Assembly: GCF_003688855.1 (NCBI RefSeq)
Contig: NZ_REFW01000001.1
Location: forward strand, 434,001-498,000
Length of the DNA: 64,000 bases
Direction: 5' to 3'
Source of the DNA: Tessaracoccus antarcticus
Lineage (GTDB): Bacteria > Actinomycetota > Actinomycetes > Propionibacteriales > Propionibacteriaceae
The notes under the pieces are model-generated. The model had not been told where the DNA came from and did no database searches. It saw only the letters and a program-made list of their open reading frames with translations. This document shows, piece by piece, positions 27,654 through 36,500 of this stretch (positions within the stretch are counted from its first letter, which is position 1; every line of letters starts with the position of its first letter). The translations under genes and the position numbers were made by a program.

Positions 27654-28662
27654 ACTGCTTACGTCACCCATGGGTTGGAACTCTCGTTAACGGTCTTTCC
27701 GGCAGTTTTCATTAGTAGGTTTCTACTGCTGGCCAGAGGTCGGCGAAGGTGATGGCGAAGGCGAAGGCGCTGAGAGCGGGCTTGCACCGCATCGTCCACC
27801 GGAGGCGTCCCTGACTGGATATCCGCGTCGCCGGGGTCCATTCTTAGAGTGTTCGGGGACAGGTGACGAAGGGTCCCAGTAGCTGTTGAGCGGGCCCGTA
27901 GCGGCGGTGGGGGCAACCCGAATTTGTAGAATGCTCCCGCCGTCCGCATAGGGCCCTGCAGAGATAAGAGTGGAGCGGATCACGGGTCTTAAGCCGTCAC
28001 GCCGTCGAGTAGCTTTTGGCGATGAGTGGGTAGGTTCCGAAACCCGCGGGCGGTGCCCCATGTGTTCTAGCAGCCCATATATAGATTGAGAGGGACCATT
28101 GCTGGTACCGGGGCGTCGAAGTAGGCGAGGATGTCGTCGCGAGCCGGTTGAAGGTGCGGCCCAAGGTCCGAAGCTCTTTCAGCCCGTCGGGTAAGCCGGT
28201 CTCAAGGGTAGCCCTGAGGCGACTCGTAATGTTTTTGCCTTCGGAGAGGTTGTCGGCTTGGTAGGCGGAACGACGTATTGGTTCGGCGCTCTAAGGGACT
28301 TCGAACGCGGCATGATCGTCTACGCTGAACACGGCCACCAGACGGACCCACTGCTGCTTCTTGTTCAACTTGCCCTTGGTCCGGGCAGCCGTCAAATCCC
28401 AAGCAGCGGCTCACCAGAACGGCCACAACGACCCGAAGTTTTTGCTGGATTTGCTGCCGACGCTCATCGAGCGCCGGCCCGGAGCCCCTCCCCGCCGACC
28501 CTCGTCAGTTCCGTGAGCCGTGAACACTGTTTGAACTCAGCCCGCGGGGCGGATAAGTGGCTACACTGAACTCAACCCGCTGCTCGACGACAAATGGCAC
28601 ATCAGGCACGCAACTGGGATTAAAAGAACAAGTTTTATAGATCAGTCCATAGGATCAAAAAC
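27654..28662. other. 1-kb non-coding gap with transposase debris
   Basis: No intact gene. The centre holds a broken ISL3-family transposase on the minus strand (listed separately). The last 60 bases are AT-richer and should contain the promoter of the next operon (TATAGA near 28636 is a possible -10). The rest shows nothing I can name. Confidence 0.6.
28000..28425 (-). pseudogene. ISL3-family transposase fragment
   Basis: Translated on the minus strand, 28402 to 28295 reads DLTAARTKGKLNKKQQWVRL and then VAVFSVDDHAAFEVP, directly followed by an in-frame stop. The frame then resumes with ITSRLRATLETGLPDGLKEL and RTLGRTFNR, after which a shift leads to RDDILAYFDAP and, near 28070, LLEHMG. These are the C-terminal segments of actinobacterial ISL3 (IS1096-like) transposases. 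Stop codon, frameshifts and missing 5' part show decay. Confidence 0.75.
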
Positions 28663-29703
28663 ATGCGCATTTGCGACAACCACCCCGAGGGTCATCTCTT
28701 TGGTAAAAGCGGGCGTCACGCGCGCGTCGTCGTGTTAACCGTCACAGACACCGAGTTCCCAATTGCCAGGAAGGTGTTCGGACAGATTGGGGATCTCGTA
28801 GAAATCGAGGATCATAAGGCATACACCCCTCGCCAGTTCGCCGACTCTGAGACTTTACCGTTCGTCCTCGTAAGGACGACTGATCGGGGAAACCTTGCTA
28901 TCAGCAATGACATTGCTGAATGGATGCGGCTCTTCAAACCACAAGCTTTCATCATCGTCGGTACTGCTGGAAGCATGTGGCGACCAGTAGACCCTGAGCG
29001 GATGGTTTGGAAGGGAGTTCCTCGCGGCGACGTGCTCGTGTCTGAATTTGTGCATTTCGGCGACTTTCGCAAGGATACAAATCGAGGCAAGTTTATGAGA
29101 TATCACCGTATCGATCAGCCGTCAAGCTTCCTTCTAGGTGAGGCGCGCGGCGTGATTAATGATCCCGCTTCTTGGCATCGTTGCCTCGGCGAGAACTGGG
29201 CAGATGCAACCCGTAAGCCGAACGCGAAGGAGGAGGAGTTCCTCGTGGGGGAGCAAATTCAAGACGACCCATTAGATGCAACCCAGCAATACCTTATGCA
29301 TACATTTGACCGCGCTGCTGCGACCGAAATGGAGTCGGCGGGTGTCGGCCAAGCCCTTCATTCATTCCGTAGGGACGCCGTGTACGCCCCTCTATACATC
29401 AGCGTACGGGGTGTGAGTGATCTGATTTGGGCTCGTGGGTCAGGCGGACCACTCGAGGGGGAAGCGGACCTCGAAAAAGCCCGCGTGTCTTACAGCAGCC
29501 AGCATGACGACGTGGATGGCCGCGCAGCAGCTTCCGACGACAAGACCGACGAGCGACAGGTCTGGAGCCCCCGCGCCGCGGAAGCAGCGTCCGCCTTTGC
29601 TCTCGCTCTAGTGCGGCGGCTAGTGCACCGATCCGTGAGACCGATGAGCGGGCACCCAGAGATCCCGTCTTTTGAAATATCAACTGTCAGTGGCGGGAGC
29701 TAG
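28663..29703 (+). CDS. Nucleoside phosphorylase-superfamily protein
   Basis: 346 residues. The purine/uridine phosphorylase fold is recognisable: RVVVLTVTDTEFPIARKVFG at the start, FIIVGTAGSMW (phosphate/base loop), GDVLVSEFVHFGDF, TEMESAGVGQAL (the ribose-binding Met-Glu motif) and YISVRGVSDLIW with the catalytic-type Asp. Members cleave nucleosides to base and (deoxy)ribose phosphate, or hydrolyse them. It lies 9 bases before a STAND-type NTPase, in an operon that ends in a cytidine deaminase. Such domains are known effectors or sensors in STAND immune proteins. Substrate unknown. Confidence 0.8.
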   Translation: MRICDNHPEGHLFGKSGRHARVVVLTVTDTEFPIARKVFGQIGDLVEIEDHKAYTPRQFADSETLPFVLVRTTDRGNLAISNDIAEWMRLFKPQAFIIVGTAGSMWRPVDPERMVWKGVPRGDVLVSEFVHFGDFRKDTNRGKFMRYHRIDQPSSFLLGEARGVINDPASWHRCLGENWADATRKPNAKEEEFLVGEQIQDDPLDATQQYLMHTFDRAAATEMESAGVGQALHSFRRDAVYAPLYISVRGVSDLIWARGSGGPLEGEADLEKARVSYSSQHDDVDGRAAASDDKTDERQVWSPRAAEAASAFALALVRRLVHRSVRPMSGHPEIPSFEISTVSGGS

Positions 29704-29712
29704 GTTCAAATT

Positions 29713-31632
29713 ATGAAGAGAGCCAACCCCAGCGAATCAACGGCAGACGTCCCGTATAGGTACCAAATTCGAGTTGCGAACTCGTTCGAAGCAGTACTAG
29801 ACAGGCGGTCAGTATACGGTCATGTGGAAGTGGACGGGCTCGCCGAGGGACTGCGCCGCTGGGCCTGTGTTCTGCTGCAGGCTCCGGGTGGAGCTGGAAA
29901 AACCTTTACAGCCAACCGAGTCCGTCAGTGCCTTGCAGCTGATCACGGCTTCTGGAGCGCCATGATTCCAGCGGTGACCTTGATCGATGCTACTGAACTC
30001 TCCACTTGGACTGCTGGCCAATGGGCCGAAGCTGATCCTAACGCGCAGGCTTCGTCTGTGGCTGCAGCTTGGGCTGGCGATCCAGGTCTGATCGTGATTG
30101 ACGGCTTGAACGAGGTCGACCGCCTTACTGGCCAAGGCATACTCGAGGCAGTTGCTCCGGTAACAGCTATCGACTCACAGCTCTCATTCCTCATCACGGA
30201 TCGACTCGTGCGCCGCACTAACGTGAGCACGTTCTGGAGGTATGCAACCCTAGGCCCGGTGCCGCCGGAGGTTGTTCGCGAAGTCACTGGCTCTCTTCCC
30301 ACGACCGAGGCGATGAGCATCCCCTTCTACCTTCGACGCCACAGCCAAGGCGGGGTAGCTCATGAGATTCTCCGTGAATCAATCACGCGATTTGTAACTG
30401 GCGAGGATTTCGCTGCTCTCGCCGAGGTGTCATTTCGCTCCTATGAGGAGTACGGACGTCGGTCCCTAGACCGCGAAATGATTGTTGCCAGCGTCGGTCG
30501 GGGCGTGTGGCAAACCATGGTCGATGCGCGCTTTGTGGTCGAAGAGAAGCGTGCGGCACCTGTCCGCAGCGCAAACCGAACTACACAAGCAAACTTCCGA
30601 TTCGAGCATCATCTCCTTCAGGATTTCTTAGCCGGACTACACCTCGCTACGCACAGGGAACTGTGGACCGACCACGGGTTCGATACCCTATCTCTCAAGG
30701 CATCGTCATTTGACGCCTTGGCGCTGTCGCTCACCCAAGTCCTCACAAAACCCGACGCTGAAGAACTCGTGGAGACTGTCTACAACTGGAATTTTTACGC
30801 TGCCGCTTACATGCTCCAAGAAGACCGCGCCGGCATTCGCCAGATCAGTGAGGCGGTGGGAGTCGCGCTCCTCGGTGCCTTGGCGGAGAAGCGGTTCGAC
30901 GACGTTGTCCCGACCGTGGTACGAGTTGAAGACGCGTTGCGCGTGAACCAGTCATCGTTAGCAGCGGGCCTTCTCGAGGCACGGGACCGATCTGAGGTAG
31001 TCAGCGCCCTCCTCGATCACCTTCCGAACGATCAACCCGATTGGTTCCAAACATGGCTGGAACAGTTCAGCAGGCCCGATGAGGCGATCGCTCAGAACTC
31101 TGACGTTGAAGCGCTTCGGTTGCCCTCGCCAATGGTCGGATGGGGCGCTTCTAACGCGCTACGCCGGTTTGGCCTTAGTCAACAGATTGGCGCCGAAATC
31201 CGCCGTCTGCTCTCACACCCTAACGACACCGTCCGTTGGCGCGCCGCGCATGCATTAGGTCCCCATGCGAGTCGTGAGAACTTCGAAGCATTAAGCGAAG
31301 CACTTGCAGCAGAACCGGACGAGTCTTGGGTAGCGTACGGTGCACTTCGCGCTATATTCGAGCAGATCCGTAAGATGCCAGGGAGGGAACGTCCTGGCCT
31401 ACTTAGAACGCTGACAGATCAGATCGCTGGCCGAATAGGCGAACCGGGCCCACTCCGTGCCGAAACGATGCGCTGCGTCGAAGTGGCCCCGTTGCCTGAA
31501 CACTGGCATCAGGACATCGAACCTCTCCTCACCCTCCTTTGGGAAACGGCTGACGATAGCGGCGCCGAAGATCTGGCAGCCCTCGCAGGCAGACTGCGTC
31601 AACGAAAACGAGGACCCTCAAATGTCGACTGA
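29713..31632 (+). CDS. STAND/NACHT-like NTPase with HEAT-like repeats
   Basis: 639 residues. Walker A is APGGAGKT (57-64). Walker B with the NACHT-like extension is LIVIDGLNE (126-134). A probable sensor Arg lies in SFLITDRLVRR (about 157-167). FRFEHHLLQDFLAGLHLA (about 297-314) matches the winged-helix region of STAND ATPases. The C-terminal half is alpha-helical with HEAT-like units such as SHPNDTVRWRAAHALG (about 499-514), the usual place of ligand recognition. There is no obvious effector domain inside the protein, so the enzymes encoded on either side are likely effectors. It overlaps the deaminase gene by 11 bases. Confidence 0.78.
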   Translation: MKRANPSESTADVPYRYQIRVANSFEAVLDRRSVYGHVEVDGLAEGLRRWACVLLQAPGGAGKTFTANRVRQCLAADHGFWSAMIPAVTLIDATELSTWTAGQWAEADPNAQASSVAAAWAGDPGLIVIDGLNEVDRLTGQGILEAVAPVTAIDSQLSFLITDRLVRRTNVSTFWRYATLGPVPPEVVREVTGSLPTTEAMSIPFYLRRHSQGGVAHEILRESITRFVTGEDFAALAEVSFRSYEEYGRRSLDREMIVASVGRGVWQTMVDARFVVEEKRAAPVRSANRTTQANFRFEHHLLQDFLAGLHLATHRELWTDHGFDTLSLKASSFDALALSLTQVLTKPDAEELVETVYNWNFYAAAYMLQEDRAGIRQISEAVGVALLGALAEKRFDDVVPTVVRVEDALRVNQSSLAAGLLEARDRSEVVSALLDHLPNDQPDWFQTWLEQFSRPDEAIAQNSDVEALRLPSPMVGWGASNALRRFGLSQQIGAEIRRLLSHPNDTVRWRAAHALGPHASRENFEALSEALAAEPDESWVAYGALRAIFEQIRKMPGRERPGLLRTLTDQIAGRIGEPGPLRAETMRCVEVAPLPEHWHQDIEPLLTLLWETADDSGAEDLAALAGRLRQRKRGPSNVD

Positions 31633-32041
31633 GGCAGCCGATGCCACTCCCCCATTCAGCGGCGCTCTAATAGAGCGCCTGTCTAGGGCTGCATGGGCTG
31701 TACGCGCAAATGCCCGTATTCTTGGGGCAACCCCAGTAGGTTGCGCAGCGTCAACGGAGGTTGGTGAGATCTTCACCGGTTGCAACGTCGAACATCGGTT
31801 CCGGTCACACGACATCCACGCCGAGACCAACGCGCTCTCGACCCTAGTAAGCGCCGGCGGCACACGGTGCTCACAAATCTTGGTCGTCGCGGAACGCGAT
31901 AGTTTCACCCCCTGTGGTGCATGCCTGGATTGGATCTTCGAAATAGGTGGCTACTCTTGCCAAGTTGGGTTTCAACCGGCACCGGGCGTGGCTCCCGTCT
32001 GGTACACGGCTGGCGAGTTAATGCCGCACTACCCGCATTAG
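31622..32041 (+). CDS. Cytidine deaminase-family protein
   Basis: 139 residues from the ATG at 31622, inside the end of the NTPase gene. Zinc deaminase motifs: HAETNAL (His ligand and catalytic Glu) and TPCGACLDWI (two Cys ligands). The N-terminal GATPVGCAASTEVGEIFTGC and NVE are typical of cytidine deaminases rather than of dCMP or tRNA deaminases. The first zinc ligand is His where most tetrameric enzymes have Cys. It may convert (deoxy)cytidine to (deoxy)uridine, which the phosphorylase of the same operon could then break down. Confidence 0.82.
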   Translation: MSTEAADATPPFSGALIERLSRAAWAVRANARILGATPVGCAASTEVGEIFTGCNVEHRFRSHDIHAETNALSTLVSAGGTRCSQILVVAERDSFTPCGACLDWIFEIGGYSCQVGFQPAPGVAPVWYTAGELMPHYPH

Positions 32042-32090
32042 GCCGATGCTGCCCGGACCTAGTTTGACCCTCGGGCCTCACGTCCGCTGA

Positions 32091-32112
32091 GCCTCGATCC
32101 GCCGAGGCTTTT
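32091..32112 (+). terminator. Terminator of the phosphorylase-NTPase-deaminase operon
   Basis: GCCTCG and CGAGGC form a 6-bp stem around a 6-base loop, followed directly by TTTT. It lies 50 bases after the deaminase stop. Confidence 0.65.
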
Positions 32113-32231
32113 GGGCGTGTTCAACGGGCGAATGGGTCTGCTGCACGATCAGATGACAGTGTGAGCTGCCCCACCTCTTGGGTTCCAGATTCCATGGCGA
32201 AGTGGTGGCCTTTTCCGAAAGGCTGTCCCAT

Positions 32232-32524
32232 ATGCCCCGTCCATATCCTCCGGAGTTTCGTGCTCGAGCGATCGCTTTGGTCCGAGCCAGTAAGCAGGCC
32301 AAGCAGACCGCGTTCGAGCTTGGCATCCACCCCGTCACACACTGTCGAAGTGGCTGCGCCAGGATGACGTCGACAAAGGTCTTCGTCCCGGTGTTGCCTC
32401 CAGCGAGTCAGCTGAGCTGAGATCCGCGCAGCGTCGGATTCGTGGACTCGAAGCGGAGCTCCTGATCGTCCGGCAGGCGGCGAAGTTCCTTGACGAGGAT
32501 CGTCCTGACCCAAAAGGCTCTACC
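32232..32524 (+). pseudogene. IS3 orfA, frameshifted
   Basis: It begins MPRPYPPEFRARAIALVRAS and, after a frame break near 32340, continues TLSKWLRQDDVDKGLRPG, then RRIRGLEAELLIVRQAAKF. This is the helix-turn-helix and leucine-zipper protein of IS3 elements. One frameshift splits it. Confidence 0.8.
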
Positions 32525-32526
32525 CG

Positions 32527-33393
32527 GTGATCGATCGACTCGTCGACGCCGGGGTTCCCGTTGACCGTTGCTGTCGCGTGCTCGGGGTTGCGCGGCAGAA
32601 CTACTACAAACTGAAACGCACCCCAACTTCGGCGACTCAGCTGCGCAGGCTATGGCTCACCGGACTCATCCGCGAAGTCCACATCGCCTCCCGCGGGACG
32701 TATGGGTATCGACGCGTCCATGCGGAGTTGACGATGGCAATGGGGGTCACCGTGGCCTCGCGGACCGTGTCGACCCTGATGACCCTTGCAGGTCTGGCGG
32801 GGCTTCCCGGGCCGTCCCACCCTTATCGAGCAGCATAAAGAACGCTTCCTTCTGCTGCTCCGTGTACTTCTTCTCAGCCATCGCGACACCTTCCTGCAGG
32901 TGTTGCGACGACTGCTGGAATCTAAGCGAGAGAAGGATGGCTCTACTGCGCCGCCGTCCTCGACGCCTTCAGCAGACGTATCGTCGGATGGTCGGTCGAC
33001 TCCATACAAGACGCCACCCTGGTCGTCGACGCACTCGACATGGCCATCAGCAACCGCCAACCCGCCCCATGCGGAATCGTCCACGCCGACCACGAAACCC
33101 AATTCACCTCATGGGTCTTCGGAGAAAAGATTCGAGCCCCAGGACTACTTCCCTCATTCGGATCCATCGGCGACGGACTCGACAACGCAATGATGGAATC
33201 GTTCTGGTCCTCGATGCAGATCGAACTCCTGAACCGCCGCAAATGGAAGACCCGGGTCGAGCTTGCGAACGCGATCTTCGACTACATCGAGATCTTCCAC
33301 AACCGGCAACTACCCCACTCCGCCCTGGGCCACCGTTCCCCAATCGAGTACGAGAGACTCAAAGAACAAGAACAAATTCCAGCTGCCAGTTAG
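32527..33393 (+). pseudogene. IS3 orfB (DDE transposase), interrupted
   Basis: The N-terminal part VIDRLVDAGVPVDRCCRVLG and then ASRGTYGYRRVHAEL is intact to about 32800. The catalytic domain resumes at about 32944 (YCAAVLDAFSRRIVGWSVD) and runs to HSALGHRSPIEYERL. About 140 foreign bases lie between, so one acidic residue region is lost. The second motif reads HADHETQF where active enzymes have HSDRGxQY. Certainly inactive. Confidence 0.8.
32800..32881 (-). pseudogene. Start of a second transposase inserted antisense in IS3
   Basis: On the minus strand an ATG at 32881, preceded by AGGAAGG, opens MAEKKYTEQQKEAFFMLLDK and GGTAREA, a start typical of IS30-like actinobacterial transposases. It is cut after about 27 codons where IS3 sequence resumes. 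Family assignment from the N-terminus only. Confidence 0.45.
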
Positions 33394-33557
33394 CCACCCC
33401 GACTGGAACCCGACTGGTGGGGCAGCTCATCTATCCGTGGAGCACACCCCCACTCTAAGGGGCTCTACTGAAGTCTCGGAGTAGTCCTCATGCAATCTTC
33501 CTTCTAGGCATCAAAATGCCACACACCCACTGCACTGTCGGATTGGTCTGCGCTACC

Positions 33558-33573
33558 CCCGCCGGTCGGCGGG
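33558..33573 (+). promoter_or_regulatory. Hairpin over the relaxase ribosome site
   Basis: CCCGCCG and CGGCGGG form a perfect 7-bp stem with only 2 bases between. The 3' arm is the likely ribosome site (GGCGGG) of the relaxase gene, which starts 6 bases later. It may limit relaxase translation or be part of oriT. Confidence 0.4.
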
Positions 33574-33579
33574 CCATAT

Positions 33580-36500
33580 ATGGGCATGGTCGCGTCGATG
33601 CACAAGCTGACGGCCGGGTCGGGGTACGACTACCTGACCCGGCAGGTCGCTGCCCAGGACACCACCGAGAAGGGCCACGCCACACTGGCGTCGTACTACT
33701 CCGAAAAGGGTGAGGTCCCCGGCGCATGGGTTGGAAGCGGACTGGCCGGGCTCGTGGACGTGGCCGTCGGGGATCCCGTGACAGCCGAGCAGATGAAGGC
33801 GCTGTTTGGCGGCGGGTTCCACCCAAACATGGCCGCACGACTCGCCGCACTCCCAGCGGATGCGTCGCCGGAGGAGATCAAGGACGCAATGCGATTGGGA
33901 CGACCCTTCCCCGTGCACGCGGCCACGACCGCGTTCCACCAGGAGGTCGCGATTCGATGCAGCCATTGGCAGACGTTGCACCCGACTGTGACGGAGGTGC
34001 CAGTTGCTGTCAGGGCGGAGATCCGCAACAGCATCGCTCGGGAGAACTTCTCCAAGCGGCTCGGCAGGGCTCCGGGCGAGGTGGAGTTGTCGTCGGAGGT
34101 GGCACGACTCTCGCGAGACCCGTCGACGGCGTGCGCCGGGTACGACATGACGTTCACACCAGTGAAGTCAGTCTCGGCGCTGTGGGCGGTCGCACCTCCG
34201 GAGTTGGCGGCGCGAATCGAGCAGGCCCACAACGCGGCGGTGGTGGACGCTCTGCGGTTCCTGGAGCAGCGGGCACTGTACGCCCGTGAAGGTGCGGGCG
34301 GAGTCAGGCAGGTCGACGTCACCGGCCTAGTGGCCGCAGCGTTCGTGCACCGGGACTCCCGGGCCGGGGATCCGAACCTTCACACGCATGTGGCGATCGC
34401 GAACAAGGTGCAAACCCTCGGAGGGAAGTGGCTGTCCATCGATGGCCGGCTGATCTTCAAGTCGAAGGTGGCGATCTCGGAGACCTACAACACCCAACTC
34501 GAGGCTCACCTCGCCGGTCTGGGCATCCGGTTCGCTCCGCGCCTTGGGGGCGACCCGAGCAAGCGTGACGTGAGGGAAGTCGTTGGAATCCCGACAGCGT
34601 TGAACGAGCGATGGTCCTCGAGACGAGCAGCGATCGTGGCCCGGCAAGCAGAGCTGGCGTCCGTGTTCCAGCACAACCACCACCGGCCACCGACGCCTGT
34701 GGAGGCGCTGAAGCTGGCGCAACAGGCAACGTTGGAGACCCGGGATGCCAAGCACGGACCCCGCACCGTCGCTGAGCAACGACAGACCTGGTGGGCTGAA
34801 GCCCGTGAGGTGCTGGGCGAAAGGGGCATCACGGACATCGTTGCGGCGGCGACCTCGCAGAGCCGCCCGTCGGTGACGCAAGTGACAGAGGAGTGGATCG
34901 ACGCGACCGCGGCTCACTGCGTCTCGGCGGTGGAGGTGTCGAGGGCCACGTGGCAGATCTGGCACTTACGAGCGGAGGCTTCCCGCCGTGCCAGGCAACA
35001 CACTCTGGATCCGGCCCGCATCGAGGCCCTCACCGAGGAACTGCTGCGCCGCGCGCTACGGATCTGCCAACCGATCGGTGACGCAGGCGCCGACGGGGTC
35101 GAGGAGCCGGCCATGTTGCGCCGCCGGGACGGGTCGTCGGTGTATTCGCTGGCAGGGTCCCAGCTGTACACGTCGAAGCGGATCGTCGAGGCCGAACAGT
35201 GGATCGTTGAGCAGGCTGGCCGGAGCGACGGACGTGCTGTCGACGAGGTGGATGTGTCGTTGGCTCTGCTCGCCTCCGCCGCGAACGGGGTCACCCTGAA
35301 CGCCGGCCAGACCAACCTGGTGCGCCAGATGGCCACGAGTGGGTCGAGGGTCCAGTTGGCGTTGGCGGCCGCCGGCTCGGGCAAGACCACAGCACTGCGT
35401 GTGCTGGCCAAAGCGTGGCGCGAAGGCGGGGGTGACGTACTCGGCCTGGCACCGTCGGCGGTGGCGGCCAGCATCCTCGCTGATCAGGTGGGCCATGCCA
35501 CCACTGTGGCGAAGTTGCTGTGGGACATCGAGCACGACAGGCCGACCACGGACAGCCGGACTGGAACACAAACCTTGGTGATCATCGACGAGGCCGGCAT
35601 GGCCGACACCATCTCCCTCGCCCAGGTCATCGGCCACGTGGTGGGGCGTGGCGGGTCGGTGCGACTAATCGGTGATGACCAGCAACTCGCAGCGATCAGC
35701 GCGGGCGGTGTCCTGCGGGACATCGCCCACACCCACGGCGCCGTCGCGCTCACCGAGCTGATGCGATTCACCGACCCCGCCGAGGCAGCCGCATCCCTTG
35801 CCCTGAGAGAGGGCCGGACCGAAGCGCTCGGCTTCTATCTCGACGTTGACCGCATCCATCCGGGTAGCCACGAGTCCATCACCGAGGCCGCATTCCAAGC
35901 CTGGGCCAAGGACCTGGCTGAGGGTCGCGACAGCCTGATGCTCGCTGGTACAAGGGAGGTTGTCGCTGAACTCAACCGCCGTGCCCGCGACCACCGGCTC
36001 ACCACGTCATCGCCGCCACCGCGAGCCGCGGTGTCGTTGGGTGACGGAAACCACGCCTCGGCAGGCGACGTGATCATCACCAGAATGAACGACCGCCGAC
36101 TACCTGTCTCGGCGACCAACTGGGTCAAGAACGGCGACCGCTGGACCGTCCAGGAAGTCACCGACAAGGGGGCTCTCGTGGCCAGGCACCGCAGCTCCGG
36201 CCTCAGGGTGGTGCTTCCTCCGGGCTATGTCGCCGAGCATGTCCATCTGGGCTACGCAGTCACCGTTCACTCCGCCCAAGGGATCACCGTCGACGTCACC
36301 CATGGCGTGCTTACTGGGTCAGAGTCCAGGCAGCAGCTGTACGTGATGATGACCCGCGGTCGCGACGCCAACCACGTCTACGTCCCAGTTGTCGGCGACG
36401 GTGACGAACACACCGTCCTTCACCCGACCACACTGCGCCCCGAGACCGCCGTCGACGTCTTGGAGACCATCCTTTTCCGGGATGGCAGCGCCCGTTCAGC

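Larger units (their letters stand above)
32162..33429 (+). mobile_element. Decayed IS3-family insertion sequence
   Basis: The ends are imperfect inverted repeats: TGAGCTGCCCCACC... (32162-32188) and its complement (33403-33429), about 27 bases with a few mismatches. Inside are broken orfA and orfB genes of the IS3 family. The flanking trinucleotides differ (GTG versus TCT), so no target duplication remains. The middle has been replaced by a piece of another transposon. Confidence 0.8.

Noticed and set aside
28258..28569. 103-codon plus-strand open frame
   Set aside because: It lies antisense to the ISL3 transposase relic, which explains the coding-like signal.
29713..31632. RADAR-type system (ATPase plus adenosine deaminase)
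   Set aside because: The deaminase here is a small cytidine deaminase, not the large RdrB adenosine deaminase, and the ATPase is STAND/NACHT-like and differs from RdrA; a phosphorylase is present instead.
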